A DNA stretch of 64,000 nucleotides from Planococcus sp. 107-1 (GCF_021513255.1 NZ_CP090977.1:1922001-1986000), one strand, 5' to 3'. Shown: positions 44,343 through 55,215, counted from the first letter of the stretch. Numbers and translations are program-made. Notes: a model not told the origin generated them from the sequence alone.

Positions 44343-44804
44343 TCATGAAGGCTTCGACCATTCTTTTAAGAAAACAGGCAATACCTGGCGCAGTTGGTCT
44401 TCCATGACCGATAGCTTGAAAGATTGATCCATGTTTTCCGTCGGAATGGCTGGAAGCCAGATGACATTTGGCGCAGTTTCAATGGCTCGCCATTCCGGGT
44501 CAGTTGTGACATAAAATACATGTTTAAATTCTGTGTGGTTTATTTCAGCGGAAATCTCCGCAGCAAGCCGGCATCGGTCTGAAGTTTTGCTGTAGGAAAG
44601 CGGCGGAAAAAGCAGCACACGTCCTTTAAATTGTTTTTCTAATAGATTGGTCAATGATTGCAAATAGTCGGAGGCGCTAGCGCTAGGCTTTAATCCGCCT
44701 GGGCTAAGGTCCAACTGAACCAAAGGCACAACAGCAGTATCGACATACTCTTTTTGCTGTACGTATTGATCCATATCTTTACCTGTAAAATGCATAAAGC
44801 TCAT
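44343..44804 (-). CDS. ypiF: YpiF-like protein (DUF2487)
   Basis: A 153-residue cytoplasmic protein of the YpiF/DUF2487 family by position and by segments such as FTGKDMDQYVQQKEYVDTAVVPL. It is upstream of qcrA and overlaps ypiB by 4 bases. Function unknown; in Bacillus the ypiABF genes are next to qcrABC. Confidence 0.78.
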   Translation of the reverse strand: MSFMHFTGKDMDQYVQQKEYVDTAVVPLVQLDLSPGGLKPSASASDYLQSLTNLLEKQFKGRVLLFPPLSYSKTSDRCRLAAEISAEINHTEFKHVFYVTTDPEWRAIETAPNVIWLPAIPTENMDQSFKLSVMEDQLRQVLPVFLKEWSKPS

Positions 44805-45364
44805 TCACTCTCCATTTTCTTTAAAGTCTTGACAGAATGAAGCAAAGCAGACAATTCAAAAAAACGTTCCCGGTCATTCGAATCCAATGCTTCATCAATT
44901 TGCTGGAGAATTTTCTCCTCCTGGAATGTGGACATGCTTTCTTCAAGCACTTTTTCCGCTATTAGGCGGTCTTGGTCCGTAATCGACGCGTTCTTCGGCA
45001 TGTACGGATTTTCCTCAAGCACCGATATATAAAGAGGCGAAGGTGGACGGTTAGGAAAGTTTAATTGCACATACAGATCGTCATCTGGATTTAGCCGCAA
45101 ATCATGAAAAGATTTCTCAGCATCCGCCGTCATCAGATTGCCCTTATAGAAACGGAAAGGAATTTCATCGGATTCTGTAGAAGACATCACCATAGCTCGG
45201 GGACAATAATGTGCTTCTTCCACGAAATGTGTTTTTTCCAGAAGCTCTTCATTGCTAAGCATGTAATTAAGAATCCATATGCATTCCCTTCTCTTCATCT
45301 TATAGGATTGCAAAAACCACTTGACGAATTGCTTTTTCTCCCCAACAGAGATATATGCGGTCAT
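44801..45364 (-). CDS. ypiB: YpiB-like protein (UPF0302)
   Basis: A 187-residue soluble protein, N-terminal YpiB domain (KKQFVKWFLQSYKMKRRECIWILNYMLS) and a C-terminal IDEAL-type motif with DEALDSNDRERFFELS. ATG 45364 follows GGAGG by 7 bases and is preferred over 45382, which lies upstream of that site and overlaps the end of ypiA. Function unknown; IDEAL-domain proteins mediate protein contacts. Confidence 0.83.
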   Translation of the reverse strand: MTAYISVGEKKQFVKWFLQSYKMKRRECIWILNYMLSNEELLEKTHFVEEAHYCPRAMVMSSTESDEIPFRFYKGNLMTADAEKSFHDLRLNPDDDLYVQLNFPNRPPSPLYISVLEENPYMPKNASITDQDRLIAEKVLEESMSTFQEEKILQQIDEALDSNDRERFFELSALLHSVKTLKKMESE

Positions 45365-45378
45365 TGGCCAACCTCCTT

Positions 45379-46632
45379 TCATTCGAATGACTGCTGCCAG
45401 TCAAACCATTCAGGGTTTTCAGGTTCCAGAACCTGCAGCTCTTTAATGATTTCGAGAGCCCGCTCCCTTTTCCCTTCTTCAATTAAAAAGCGCGCGAATT
45501 TTTCAAGGAAGTTCGGATCATCTTGAAAAGCAGGATAGGCTTTTTCATAATATACCGTTGCTTGATTGAATTGTTCCATCCGTTCATAAGATTCAGCGAG
45601 CATTGGGTAGAGTCCGGCCCAATCATCTTCGTTGGCAATGACATTTTCCGCCAGCTCCAATACATCCTCATCCAATTCTTCCGCGTGGAAGTATGAAATC
45701 AGCGTATAAATGGCTTCCATGTATTCCGGGTCCAACGCAATGGCTTCACGCAAATACTTCACACCATCTTCTGTATGACCAAGCTTCATGGCTAATTTTC
45801 CGGCGAATAAATAAAGTTCTTTGCCAAACTCATCCCGGGCTATCCCTTCCAGACTCGCCTTGTAAGCCGCTTCATAATCTTCGGCCAAATTATAGCTCTG
45901 CGCCCGGAGCAGATAGGCAGAGAAATAATCCGGATCAATTTCCAGCAGTTCATTCAGCTGGCGCACGGCCAGTTCGTATTGTTTCGTCTGAAACGCAGCG
46001 AAAGCAGCACGGTACAAGACATCCGGCTGTACTTGCTGTTTCAAAGCTGCTTCATAATTGGGCAGCGCTTCTTCGTATGCAGCTCCAGCGCTGTATACTT
46101 CAGCCAGCCTTTCAGACAGATCGATGCCTTCTATCACAATGTCCTGATCTTTTAAATCCTGATAAATCTTAGCTGATTCAAGGTACCTTCCTGAATCCAG
46201 CAATAATTCCGCTTTCGCCTGCATAAGCAAAGGCTCCTCCGGCAGCAAGTCGATTGCTTCGTTTAGCCGGCTTTCTGCCGCTTCAAGCAACCCCTGCAAT
46301 TGGAATAGATCGGCAAGCGTTACAAGAGCTTGTGGATACAATTCATCTTCTTTTGAAACTTCCATCAAACTATTCAGCGCTTCATCTTCCCTGTCGATTT
46401 CGATCAGGAGATTGGCGCGATCAATCTTAAGCTGCCCTTCTTCAGGGAAAATGTACTGAAGATGCTCCAGCACTTTTATCGCTTCTTCTACGTAGCCGAT
46501 TTCCGCCAGCCATTCGGCCAATCCATATTGTTCATCGGGATCTCCGCTGAGCAGATAAGCCTCCAGTAAATTATTGACGGAATCGGGGTCTCCCAGTTCC
46601 ACCGCTTTTTGAATATCTTCTATACTCGCCAT
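45379..46632 (-). CDS. ypiA: TPR-repeat protein YpiA
   Basis: A 417-residue cytoplasmic protein made of about ten tetratricopeptide-like helix pairs (for example YELAVRQLNELLEIDPDYFSA and AIALDPEYMEAIYTLISY). TPR arrays bind partner proteins; the partner is unknown. First gene of ypiA-ypiB-ypiF, 14 bases from ypiB, and follows aroA on the same strand, as in Bacillus. Confidence 0.85.
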   Translation of the reverse strand: MASIEDIQKAVELGDPDSVNNLLEAYLLSGDPDEQYGLAEWLAEIGYVEEAIKVLEHLQYIFPEEGQLKIDRANLLIEIDREDEALNSLMEVSKEDELYPQALVTLADLFQLQGLLEAAESRLNEAIDLLPEEPLLMQAKAELLLDSGRYLESAKIYQDLKDQDIVIEGIDLSERLAEVYSAGAAYEEALPNYEAALKQQVQPDVLYRAAFAAFQTKQYELAVRQLNELLEIDPDYFSAYLLRAQSYNLAEDYEAAYKASLEGIARDEFGKELYLFAGKLAMKLGHTEDGVKYLREAIALDPEYMEAIYTLISYFHAEELDEDVLELAENVIANEDDWAGLYPMLAESYERMEQFNQATVYYEKAYPAFQDDPNFLEKFARFLIEEGKRERALEIIKELQVLEPENPEWFDWQQSFE

Positions 46633-46699
46633 TCAATCACCTATTCTTTTCAGTTTCATACTTCCATCCTACACGAAAGTTTGTTCGAATCATAATAAA

Positions 46700-46720
46700 A
46701 AACTCCCCCTAAGGAGAGTT
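46700..46720 (-). terminator. Terminator overlapping the aroA stop
   Basis: AACTCTCC / GGGGAGTT hairpin with a TTA loop and T6 on the minus strand; it begins at the stop codon. Confidence 0.75.
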
Positions 46721-48005
46721 ATTGGAGTAGAGAATTCATCTCTTCGACAAAATTTGGAAACGACACAGCGATGCAATCCGGGTCGTCAATTTTCACTTCC
46801 CCATCCGCTATCAATGCGGCTACAGCGGCCATCATGCCGAGGCGGTGATCTCCATATGACTTCATATGCGCTCCGTGCAATTTACTCGGCCCGTTAATGA
46901 TCATGCCGTCTTTCGTAGCGGTAATATCTGCACCCATTTTGGATAATTCTGCCACAACCGCTGAAATACGGTCCGTTTCTTTTACCCGAAGTTCTTCAGC
47001 ATCTTTGATGACCGTCCGCCCTTCAGCTTGTGTTGCAATCAAGGCAATCAATGGAATTTCATCGATCAGACGGGGAATCAAATCGCCGCCGATTTCAATC
47101 CCTTTCAATTGGGATGAACGGATCGTTAAATCAGCAGCTGGTTCACCAGCCGTTTCAAGTTCTTTGACGTCAAAGTCGGCACCCATTTGCTCAATCACAT
47201 CGAGAATTCCTGTACGCGTCGGATTTATTCCTACATTCGTCAATTTCACTGTACTCTTTTCCGTGATTAATGCGGCTCCGATCATAAATGCGGCTGAAGA
47301 AATATCACCCGGTACTTCAACATGTGCAGCCGTCAGCTTTTGCCCGCCTTCGATTTCGATGCGGCCGTCTGCTGTTCGGTTGATGCTTGCTCCGAAATGC
47401 TCCAGCATGATTTCTGTATGATCACGTGTCGGCATCGGTTCTACGACGACCGTCTTGCCTTCTGCTTTCAGTGCTGCAAGCAAAATAGCAGATTTGACTT
47501 GGGCACTTGCTACAGGCAAGGTATATTCGATCGCTTTTAACTGGGTTCCTTGAATGGCTAAAGGTGTAAATTGGCCATCTTGGCGGCCTCTTATATCCGC
47601 CCCCATCTCGCGCAGCGGGTTGATGATCCGCTTCATTGGCCGTTTTGCAATCGATTCATCCCCTGCTACAACTGAATGGAAAGATGAGCTGGCAAGAAGC
47701 CCTAACATTAACCGCGTCGTGGTTCCCGAATTCCCGGTATCCAGCACTTCGGCAGGCTCTTTCCAAGAGGCCTCACCTCCGCTTTTAATACTGACGGATT
47801 TTCCGTCCAGTTCAATTTCCACACCCATCTTCCGGAAGCAACTGATGGTGCTTAAACAATCTTCCCCGAGCAAAAATCCTTCGACTGTTGTCGTGCCTTC
47901 TGCAATCGATCCGAACATGATAGCACGATGGGAGATCGATTTATCGCCTGGTACTTGAATTTCACCTTTTAATGACGGTTTTGAAAAAGTTAAAGTTAAT
48001 GCCAC
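46719..48005 (-). CDS. aroA: 3-phosphoshikimate 1-carboxyvinyltransferase (EPSP synthase)
   Basis: Transfers enolpyruvate from PEP to shikimate 3-phosphate. 428 residues with [18 protein letters not shown] (about 20-37), the [10 protein letters not shown] loop (about 91), the [11 protein letters not shown] stretch and the C-terminal YGDHRLGM. This is the sixth shikimate step; called aroE in older B. subtilis naming. Last of the aroC-aroB-aroH-tyrA-aroA run, 14 bases after tyrA. Confidence 0.96.
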   Translation of the reverse strand: MALTLTFSKPSLKGEIQVPGDKSISHRAIMFGSIAEGTTTVEGFLLGEDCLSTISCFRKMGVEIELDGKSVSIKSGGEASWKEPAEVLDTGNSGTTTRLMLGLLASSSFHSVVAGDESIAKRPMKRIINPLREMGADIRGRQDGQFTPLAIQGTQLKAIEYTLPVASAQVKSAILLAALKAEGKTVVVEPMPTRDHTEIMLEHFGASINRTADGRIEIEGGQKLTAAHVEVPGDISSAAFMIGAALITEKSTVKLTNVGINPTRTGILDVIEQMGADFDVKELETAGEPAADLTIRSSQLKGIEIGGDLIPRLIDEIPLIALIATQAEGRTVIKDAEELRVKETDRISAVVAELSKMGADITATKDGMIINGPSKLHGAHMKSYGDHRLGMMAAVAALIADGEVKIDDPDCIAVSFPNFVEEMNSLLQ

Positions 48006-48019
48006 AATGCCGCCCCCTT

Positions 48020-49108
48020 TTACGAAATATAAGAATCATAAGAAGTTCTTCTATTAAAACAAATCCGAGCCTTTTCCCGATCTTCCGGGGTCTGGAAACT
48101 GATGACGAGGATACCGAAGACATCTTCACGGGTTTCGATGATCCGCAAATTAACAATGCTGATTTGCTCTTCAGCTAAATAACCCGTAATTTCGGAAAGG
48201 ATACCGGGAATATCCGGAATGTCGATATACAAATCATATGCACTGTACAATGCCCCATGCCCTGCAATCGGCAATTCGTCGCGGACTGATTTTGCTTCTT
48301 GGAAATAATGTTGAATGGCGGTTTCTTCATTTTCGACCAACAACTCCCGAAGCTCAGCCATTTCCGCCATCCAATTATCCATTTGCTGTACAATCATCGC
48401 ATTATTTTGAGTTGTGATATCCCGCCACATTTCCGGATTCGACGAAGCGATTCTCGTAATGTCGCGGAATCCGCCTGCAGCTAGTTGACGAGTAAAAGGA
48501 TATTCTTCTTCTTTCGCCAATTGGTGAACTAGCGAGGCAGCAATCAAATGAGGGAAGTGGCTGACAATCGCCGTCATATGATCATGGTCTTTTGCAGCCA
48601 GAACTTCAATTTTCGCTTTCGTGACTGAAAGGAGTTCTTTCAAAAACGCAATGCTTTCCGTTGAAGCCCCTTCGTTCGGCGTCAGCACATAAAATGCATT
48701 TTCGAATAGCATTTCCTTAGCTGCTTCCACTCCGCTTTTATGGGATCCCGCCATAGGATGCCCACCGATAAAGATGCGATCAAGATTTTTTGCAGCTTCC
48801 ATGATCGTTTTTTTCGTGCTGCCGGTATCCGTTAAGATAACGCCATTTTTCAAATCCCAGTATTTGCTTTGCTCCATCAATTTCAAGGTTGTCGCCACCG
48901 GCGTCGCAAAAATGATCACATCCGCTTCTTTGGCTGCAATTTCAACAGACGGTGGAGAACTATGTATGATTCCCATCTTGTAAGCTTTTCGAGCTGTCAG
49001 AGCATCCGCATCGTATCCGGAAATATGCACTTCTGGATGGCGTTGAAGGGCCTTTGCCAACGACCCGCCAATCAATCCAAGGCCGATGATTAGGACATGA
49101 GTGTTCAT
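48020..49108 (-). CDS. tyrA: Prephenate dehydrogenase with ACT domain
   Basis: NAD-dependent oxidative decarboxylation of prephenate in tyrosine synthesis. 362 residues: Rossmann motif [10 protein letters not shown] (about 9), [19 protein letters not shown], and a C-terminal ACT domain (about 295-360; [20 protein letters not shown]) that binds tyrosine for feedback control. It overlaps aroH by 4 bases; in B. subtilis the trp operon and hisC lie between them. Confidence 0.94.
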   Translation of the reverse strand: MNTHVLIIGLGLIGGSLAKALQRHPEVHISGYDADALTARKAYKMGIIHSSPPSVEIAAKEADVIIFATPVATTLKLMEQSKYWDLKNGVILTDTGSTKKTIMEAAKNLDRIFIGGHPMAGSHKSGVEAAKEMLFENAFYVLTPNEGASTESIAFLKELLSVTKAKIEVLAAKDHDHMTAIVSHFPHLIAASLVHQLAKEEEYPFTRQLAAGGFRDITRIASSNPEMWRDITTQNNAMIVQQMDNWMAEMAELRELLVENEETAIQHYFQEAKSVRDELPIAGHGALYSAYDLYIDIPDIPGILSEITGYLAEEQISIVNLRIIETREDVFGILVISFQTPEDREKARICFNRRTSYDSYIS

Positions 49109-49488
49109 TTTGCTTCCACCCGGCTTTTCTTCACTAGATCAGGTCTAAGCTTAATCGCATCATTCAAGTAAATATGCTGGATTTCATTTTGAGCGACTTC
49201 TGTATTCACGTGCATCATGACACGGATGCATAATGGCAAACTTCCGGGAACATCCATCTCATGCGTGCACATTACTGGGACATAGGTCCAATTTTCAAGC
49301 GTCCGTACAGCTTTTGCGGGAAAAGCGGAGGAGATGTCAGTAGTTGTTGAAATAATGACCGATGCTACAGCATCCGGATCGATTCGGTTTTCCTTGGCCA
49401 TCTCTGTGACAAGTTTTTTTGTTTCCATTAAAATTTCCTCAGGCTTATCTGCTGAAACCGTGATGGCTCCTCGAATTCCACGAATCAT
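49105..49488 (-). CDS. aroH: Chorismate mutase, AroH class
   Basis: Converts chorismate to prephenate. 127 residues of the monofunctional trimeric AroH type: MIRGIRGAITVSAD with the catalytic arginine, and VPVMCTHEMDVPGSLPLCIRVMMH near the C-terminus. Overlaps aroB and tyrA by 4 bases each, so the three are coupled. Confidence 0.95.
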   Translation of the reverse strand: MIRGIRGAITVSADKPEEILMETKKLVTEMAKENRIDPDAVASVIISTTTDISSAFPAKAVRTLENWTYVPVMCTHEMDVPGSLPLCIRVMMHVNTEVAQNEIQHIYLNDAIKLRPDLVKKSRVEAK

Positions 49489-50561
49489 TTCGTCATCTCT
49501 CCAATCTTTAAACGTAGTTCTTCATAACTTTTTGCAGCAAATTGCTCATCGATTTTCTCCATTTGTGGCTGTGCGATTTGGTGAAGCATGACAAAATTCA
49601 AGTTTCCATCCGATGACTTTTTGTCTTTTTTCATATAAGGCAGCACGTCTTCAAACGAAATTCCCACTATCTTCTCAAAGGGATAGCCATGCCGGAACCC
49701 CCACTCCAAAAACACAGTGGACTTATCGCTGCCTGATAGGTGGAGAGCATAGGCCATGCCTAGCACGACCGCTTCCCCGTGTGTGATTTTTCCGTATCCA
49801 AGATGAGCTTCTAAGGCGTGTGCCAAGGTGTGCCCAAAATTCAAAAACTTTCTCATGCCATTTTCAAACTCATCTTCTTCTACAATAGCGGCTTTGACCG
49901 CAATCCCTTTTTCAAGATGCTCTATTAATTGCTGTTCGGTTAAATCTTTGAAAGACTCTACAGCCAGTAACTCATCCAACCATTGCCCATTTGAAATAAA
50001 AGCATGTTTGATGACTTCGGCCATACCCGACCGCCATTCGTGGTCCGGTAAAGTTTTTAACAACTGGACATTATACAGAACCGTCTCAGGCTGATAAAAA
50101 GTGCCAATCATATTTTTTCCTAAAGCATGGTTGATCGCCGTCTTCCCGCCAACTGCGCTGTCATGAGCCAAAATAGTCGTTGGCAGTTGGATATAAGGGA
50201 TCCCGCGCATAAAAGTCGATGCAACAAAACCTGACAGGTCACCTGTCGCGCCTCCGCCAAAAGCAAGGATCAAAGTTTTTCTAGAACAGCCCTTTGCTAA
50301 CAGAAAGCTATGGCAGTCCATGAAAACGTCAATTGACTTTGCCTGTTCTCCCGCAGGCACTTTAAAGACATCCACTTTATAAGATTCCAGATAGGGCAAT
50401 AATTGGTCTAAATGAAGTGAAGCAACTTTTTCATCCGCAACTACGATAATACGGTCAGCTGATCCAAGCAGTTCACGGTATTCGGAATTCAATAACCCAA
50501 AAACATCCGATCCAATATGTACGCTATAAGGCCGTCCTGCTTCTACTCGAATGGTCGGCAT
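49485..50561 (-). CDS. aroB: 3-dehydroquinate synthase
   Basis: Second shikimate step, NAD- and zinc-dependent. 358 residues with GGATGDLSGFVASTFMRGIPYIQLPTTILAHDSAVGGKTAIN (binding of NAD and substrate) and the zinc ligands in the NFGHTLAHALE and HGEAV segments. 2 bases after aroC; overlaps aroH by 4. Confidence 0.96.
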   Translation of the reverse strand: MPTIRVEAGRPYSVHIGSDVFGLLNSEYRELLGSADRIIVVADEKVASLHLDQLLPYLESYKVDVFKVPAGEQAKSIDVFMDCHSFLLAKGCSRKTLILAFGGGATGDLSGFVASTFMRGIPYIQLPTTILAHDSAVGGKTAINHALGKNMIGTFYQPETVLYNVQLLKTLPDHEWRSGMAEVIKHAFISNGQWLDELLAVESFKDLTEQQLIEHLEKGIAVKAAIVEEDEFENGMRKFLNFGHTLAHALEAHLGYGKITHGEAVVLGMAYALHLSGSDKSTVFLEWGFRHGYPFEKIVGISFEDVLPYMKKDKKSSDGNLNFVMLHQIAQPQMEKIDEQFAAKSYEELRLKIGEMTK

Positions 50562-50563
50562 AA

Positions 50564-51736
50564 TCAGAACCCCTTTGTATAATCTAAGTAATTCTGCACG
50601 TTTTCTTTGAGCCTTGGAAGCTGGTCGGCATCAAATTGCTCTAATAGCGCATTAGCAGCTTCCCATGCGACTACATGTTCAGCCACAATCGATGCAGCTG
50701 GCACTGCACAGCTATCTGAACGTTCGATGCTTGCCTGGAAAGGTTCTTTCGTTTCAATATCAATGCTCTGAAGCGGTTTGTACAAAGTCGGAATCGGCTT
50801 CATGACGCCTCTGACGATAATAGGCATACCCGTCGTCATACCGCCTTCAAAACCGCCTAAGTTATTCGTTCTGCGCGTATAGCCCTGTTCTTCTGACCAA
50901 AGGATTTCATCATGCACTTGGCTGCCTGGTTTTCTCGCCATTTCAAACCCAAGGCCGAATTCCACGCCTTTAAATGCATTGATGCTCATAACCGACGCTG
51001 CGATTTTTGCATCCAGCTTCCGGTCATAATGGACGTAGCTGCCGATTCCAGGCGGCATTCCTTCAACGATAACCTCCACAGTGCCGCCTATCGAATCGCC
51101 ATTCTTTTTCGTTTCATCTATTAAATCAGTCATTTGTTTCGTAACAGATGGGTCTGCACAGTAAACCGCATCGTTTTCAACGATTTCCCGGATTTCTGCA
51201 GCTGATTTCCCGATATAGCTTTCCGGATTTGTTTTTATGCCGCCAATTTCCGTTACATGGGAAACAATCTCTACTCCTAATTGTGATAGCAATTGTTTGG
51301 CTACCGCACCAACAGCTACACGAACCGTGGTTTCCCGTGCAGAAGAGCGTTCTAGAACGTTCCGAAGGTCCCGATGGCCGTATTTCATGCCTCCATTAAG
51401 ATCTGCGTGTCCAGGACGCGGACGTGAAATTTGGCGCTTCACTTCATCGTTTTCATCAATCGGTTCGATTCCCATGATATTCGTCCAGTGCTTCCAGTCA
51501 TCATTCTTAACGACTAAAGCGACTGGAGAACCCAGCGTTTTCCCGTGGCGCACCCCTGATACGATTTCCACTGTGTCCTTCTCAATCTGCATGCGTCTAC
51601 CGCGGCCATGGCCGCCTTGTCGCCTTTTAAGCTCTTTGTTAATCATTTCTGCCGTTAAAGGCATTTGTGCCGGCAACCCCTCAATAATAGCTGTAAGCTG
51701 TGGCCCATGTGATTCTCCTGCTGTTAAATAACGCAT
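50564..51736 (-). CDS. aroC: Chorismate synthase
   Basis: Last shikimate step, FMN-dependent removal of phosphate from EPSP. 390 residues; [13 protein letters not shown] at the start, [47 protein letters not shown], and SRxGS-like FMN region. ATG 51736 is 9 bases from GGGAG and is preferred over GTG 51742. First gene of the aromatic run; called aroF in older B. subtilis naming. The spacing to ndk is about 165 bases with a terminator between. Confidence 0.95.
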   Translation of the reverse strand: MRYLTAGESHGPQLTAIIEGLPAQMPLTAEMINKELKRRQGGHGRGRRMQIEKDTVEIVSGVRHGKTLGSPVALVVKNDDWKHWTNIMGIEPIDENDEVKRQISRPRPGHADLNGGMKYGHRDLRNVLERSSARETTVRVAVGAVAKQLLSQLGVEIVSHVTEIGGIKTNPESYIGKSAAEIREIVENDAVYCADPSVTKQMTDLIDETKKNGDSIGGTVEVIVEGMPPGIGSYVHYDRKLDAKIAASVMSINAFKGVEFGLGFEMARKPGSQVHDEILWSEEQGYTRRTNNLGGFEGGMTTGMPIIVRGVMKPIPTLYKPLQSIDIETKEPFQASIERSDSCAVPAASIVAEHVVAWEAANALLEQFDADQLPRLKENVQNYLDYTKGF

Positions 51737-51870
51737 CTGCACTTTCTCCCTTCAACGCACTAAAGTATTTATGTACCACTATAACATATTGCATTTCCTC
51801 AATTCTATCTTAAATTTAGATAAAACTAAACTGTCCAAAAATTATTAGGCAAAAACAAAAATGAGCAAAA

Positions 51871-51896
51871 AAAAAAGCAGCATACGCCGCTTTTTT
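51871..51896 (-). terminator. Terminator of ndk
   Basis: AAAAAAGCGGC / GCTGCTTTTTT stem with a GTAT loop and a T9 tail on the minus strand. Confidence 0.8.
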
Positions 51897-51906
51897 AAAA
51901 GCTGGA

Positions 51907-52353
51907 TTAGTTAACCCAGTTGTTCATTGTCTTTTCATAAGTTACTAATTCTTCTTCTTTGAAGAACAAGCCAATTTCACGCTCAGCGCTCTCAGCAGAG
52001 TCCGAACCGTGAATCATGTTTTTGCCTACAGTTACAGCGAAATCTCCACGGATTGTTCCTGGAGCTGCATCTTTAGGGTTTGTAGCGCCCATCATTTGAC
52101 GTGCAGTCAAAATAACGTTTTCGCCTTCCCATACCATTGCAAATACAGGGCCTGAAGTGATGAAGTCAACTAATTCGCCGAAGAACGGACGCTCTTTATG
52201 TTCACCGTAATGCTGTTCAGCCAATTCAGTTGGGATCTGCATCAATTTAGCGCCAACCAAGTGATAACCTTTTTTCTCAAAACGTGCTACGATTTCACCG
52301 ATTACATTGCGTTGTACTCCGTCTGGTTTAACCATCAAGAAAGTTTTTTCCAT
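51907..52353 (-). CDS. ndk: Nucleoside diphosphate kinase
   Basis: Balances NTP pools by phosphate transfer. 148 residues: [15 protein letters not shown] at the start and [16 protein letters not shown] with the phosphorylated histidine (His115 or so). ATG 52353 follows GAGGAG at good spacing; a GTG 9 bases upstream is too close to it. cheR, often next to ndk in Bacillus, is not here. Confidence 0.96.
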   Translation of the reverse strand: MEKTFLMVKPDGVQRNVIGEIVARFEKKGYHLVGAKLMQIPTELAEQHYGEHKERPFFGELVDFITSGPVFAMVWEGENVILTARQMMGATNPKDAAPGTIRGDFAVTVGKNMIHGSDSAESAEREIGLFFKEEELVTYEKTMNNWVN

Positions 52354-52438
52354 TATGAACACTCCTCTATTAAAAGCTCAGGCATTTTTGCCCACCTTAA
52401 AAAATACTATCAGTTTGAACCTATTTGTCAACTGTGTT

Positions 52439-53413
52439 CTAAAACTTTCTCTTGCCAATGAAGAAAGCGATTTTGCGCATCGTTTTGCTGGCTGAGCTTT
52501 TCGGCAAATAAGATAATTCTTCCAATGCTTTTTCTAAATACTTCTCGCTGATTTTCTTTGCTTCTTCAATTGCGGGGCTGTTGCGAATCGTTCTGACAAT
52601 ATTCAGCCTCTCTTCATCAGACATTTCCTTTTGAAGATTTTTCTTCAATAGCTCGTAGGTCTCTAGATCTTTACGCGCACATAAAACCGGCAAGGTCATA
52701 TTGCCTTGCATAAAATCGCTCCCGGCTGGTTTCCCCAATTCTTCATCCGAAGAAGTGAAGTCCAAAATATCATCAATAATCTGAAACGACATGCCGATAA
52801 AATAACCAAACCTTCTCAAATGGGCAACCGTTTTTAAATCCGCTCCAGAAACCAAGGCACCGAGTTCACAGCTGGAGGAAATGAGCAAAGCCGTCTTCCG
52901 TTTGATTCGGCGCAAGTAATCACGCAAATTCTGATCTAATTTGAACTTGTCTTCAATTTGGATGATTTCGCCTCGGCATACTTCAATCATTGTCTTCGAC
53001 AAGATTTGGTGGAGTTTTGGATCTTCAATTTCTGTAATATATTCCAATGCCCGAGCTAAGATGAAATCTCCCGTATACATCGCGACACTATTATTCCACT
53101 CTGCTTTTACTGTCGGTTTGCCTCTTCTAAGCTCAGAATCATCAATTACGTCATCGTGCACCAATGAAGCCATATGAATCAGCTCTAAAGGTACAGCGAC
53201 GCGCTTCATCACATCAATATTGTAATTTCCAAATTTGCCGGCAAGCAAAACAAAAACAGGTCGGATTCGTTTTCCTCCAGCCTGTAATAGATGAAGAGAA
53301 GCATCATTTAGTAAGGGAGATTCGGAATCCACTGCCTGTTCTAATTCTTTTTCGATCATATCCAATTCCGGTTTAATATCGGAATAGAGCAATTTCAACT
53401 TCACCTTTTCCAC
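52439..53413 (-). CDS. hepT: Heptaprenyl diphosphate synthase, component II
   Basis: Catalytic half of the enzyme that makes the menaquinone side chain. 324 residues, polyprenyl synthetase fold with both aspartate-rich motifs: LVHDDVIDDSELRRG (FARM, about 90) and IIDDILDF (SARM, about 214); GGKRIRP binds diphosphate. Start is GTG 53413, 7 bases after GGGAGAAGG. Works with HepS, encoded two genes upstream. Confidence 0.93.
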   Translation of the reverse strand: MEKVKLKLLYSDIKPELDMIEKELEQAVDSESPLLNDASLHLLQAGGKRIRPVFVLLAGKFGNYNIDVMKRVAVPLELIHMASLVHDDVIDDSELRRGKPTVKAEWNNSVAMYTGDFILARALEYITEIEDPKLHQILSKTMIEVCRGEIIQIEDKFKLDQNLRDYLRRIKRKTALLISSSCELGALVSGADLKTVAHLRRFGYFIGMSFQIIDDILDFTSSDEELGKPAGSDFMQGNMTLPVLCARKDLETYELLKKNLQKEMSDEERLNIVRTIRNSPAIEEAKKISEKYLEKALEELSYLPKSSASKTMRKIAFFIGKRKF

Positions 53414-53430
53414 TAAATAACCTTCTCCCG

Positions 53431-54144
53431 CTAATTTACTTTTTTCATGCCTAAATGAAGAGCTGCAGCTCCTCCTGTATAAGGCTTATACTTCACTTTA
53501 ACAAATCCCACCTGGGTAAATAATTTCGCCAATGGTTTCATGCCCGGGAAATCTTTAGCCGATTCCTGCAGCCAAGAATACTCTTTATAGCTCTTTGCAA
53601 ATAATTTACCGAATACCGGCATGATGAATCTGAAGTAGAATCTAAAAACCGGTTTGAACAATAAATTATTCGGCTGGGAAGTTTCAAGGCAAGCGATTAC
53701 TCCACCCGGCTTGAGCACACGGTGCATTTCAGAAAGGACTTGGCGATAATCCGGTACATTCCGCAAACCAAAACCGATCGTGGCAAAATCAAATGAATTA
53801 TCAGGGAAAGGCAAAGACATCGCATTGCCCTGAATCATTTTCACTTGAGGGAGGTGCTTAGTTTTTTCGATTCCTACATTCAACATGTTCTGGCTGAAAT
53901 CCAGTCCCACTACATGGCCTTGTTCGCCGGTCGCTTCTGCATGTGCAATCGTCCAATCTCCAGTACCGCAGCAGACATCAATTACAGATGCGCCTCTTGG
54001 CACTTGAAGCTTTTGCATCGTATCTTTGCGCCATTTGCTATGTTGTTGAAAACTGATGACAGAATTCATGTGGTCATAATTATCGGAAATTTTCTCAAAA
54101 ACTTCGTGGACTTTCTGTTCTTTTGTTTTTTGCATATCAGTCAT
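53431..54144 (-). CDS. menG: Demethylmenaquinone methyltransferase (MenG/UbiE)
   Basis: Last step of menaquinone synthesis, C-methylation by SAM. 237 residues with [14 protein letters not shown] (SAM motif I, about 52-65), GFGLRNVPD, and RVLKPGGV. Placed between hepS and hepT as in Bacillus (menH there). Overlaps hepS by 4 bases. Confidence 0.95.
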   Translation of the reverse strand: MTDMQKTKEQKVHEVFEKISDNYDHMNSVISFQQHSKWRKDTMQKLQVPRGASVIDVCCGTGDWTIAHAEATGEQGHVVGLDFSQNMLNVGIEKTKHLPQVKMIQGNAMSLPFPDNSFDFATIGFGLRNVPDYRQVLSEMHRVLKPGGVIACLETSQPNNLLFKPVFRFYFRFIMPVFGKLFAKSYKEYSWLQESAKDFPGMKPLAKLFTQVGFVKVKYKPYTGGAAALHLGMKKVN

Positions 54145-54918
54145 CCTTCTCGGGTTAGCTGCTCAGCTCTATGCTGGTGCGGGGTTATTTTATGGAGCAT
54201 GAAATTCTTCAATTCATAATCAAATTTAGCGTCTCGCATAGTTTCAATCACTTGATCATGCAGAACGTCCAATTTCTCCAAAAGCCATGTCTCTGTGTCC
54301 ACAGAATACTGGAGAGATTTGTTTAACACTTGAAGAATGCGGCTTTGCCCGCCTTCTTTCAAACATTTTAATTCCTCTTCATATCTGACGTAACTAAGCA
54401 TTGCTTTTGCCAACTTCGTATATTCTTGATAGCCATAAAATTTGTAGAACGTTTCAATCAGTTCAATTTCATTTTTTTGGATTTGCTCATCGACCAGTTT
54501 AATCGGGCGCACCACTTCGTCGTAAAAAGAAGCCTTTCTTTCGCTCACACTAATGATTGCCGAAGCCAAGTGCTTAATCATTGTTAAGTTCTCCATATTA
54601 GAAAGCATCTGGTAATAAATTCCGCTATAGAAATCACCAGCCAAAACCGTCAGCTGCTGTTTTTTCGAAGCCAGAATATCTTCTTTCACTTGGTCATGGG
54701 CATGCAACGCCGCGTAGACGATAGATACGGTTTTAGCCGTCTGTTCTATGTCTGCAGACCATTGCTTTCCGTCTAAAGATGGCAGCAGCAAGAAAAACAA
54801 ACGCTCCCCGCTCGACGGATGGACCTTCCGTGTACTTTTCGAGCGTCCGCTGTTTTACAGCTTTAAGGACTTCGATTTCCAGGGAAGTAATTTTCGAATG
54901 TATTTGTTGTTCATTCAT
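54141..54918 (-). CDS. hepS: Heptaprenyl diphosphate synthase, component I; frame broken
   Basis: Non-catalytic regulatory subunit that sets chain length with HepT. Two frames are joined by restoring two bases at 54801-54804 (GGAGCGTTTG to GGAGCGCGTTTG on the coding strand), giving ...[22 protein letters not shown]... and about 259 residues. The C-terminal body ([26 protein letters not shown]) is typical HEPPP_synt_1. ATG 54918 with GGAG 8 bases upstream is chosen over 54936. As written the first frame ends at 54733. Since hepT and menG are intact, a sequence error is likely. Confidence 0.87.
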
Positions 54919-54995
54919 ACTGCTTGCTCCATTCATGATTTAGCCATACTAGACTATTATATCACAGGCAAAGCCTTGCCTTCACCCAAATGACC

Positions 54996-55215
54996 CTATT
55001 TTTTCGTTTCACTTTCGATAACGCCATGAGCAGTTTGAATCTCCGCTTTTCCGCGAATTTTCATCGCTGACGTGTGTTCCGTGAATTGGGCGATCATCAC
55101 TTCGCCTTTATCAAGTTTTTCTGTATGATGGAATTTTGTATCGTTTCCGCGTCAATCCAATTACGTTTACGCCGTCTTCCTGCGCACGGATCACAATGTA
55201 TTCTGGTTGAGCCAT
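54996..55215 (-). CDS. mtrB: Trp RNA-binding attenuation protein TRAP (MtrB); frame broken
   Basis: Eleven-subunit ring that binds (G/U)AG repeats in trp leader RNA when tryptophan is high. The first 22 codons read [20 protein letters not shown]..., and the rest, [16 protein letters not shown] and [23 protein letters not shown], is in another frame. Restoring two bases at 55147-55151 (ACGCGGA to ACGCGCGGA, coding strand) gives [10 protein letters not shown] and a 73-residue protein of normal size. The broken form is too short to be listed by length-based gene finding. It sits between hepS and folE as in B. subtilis, but the trp operon is not in its usual place. Confidence 0.88.
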
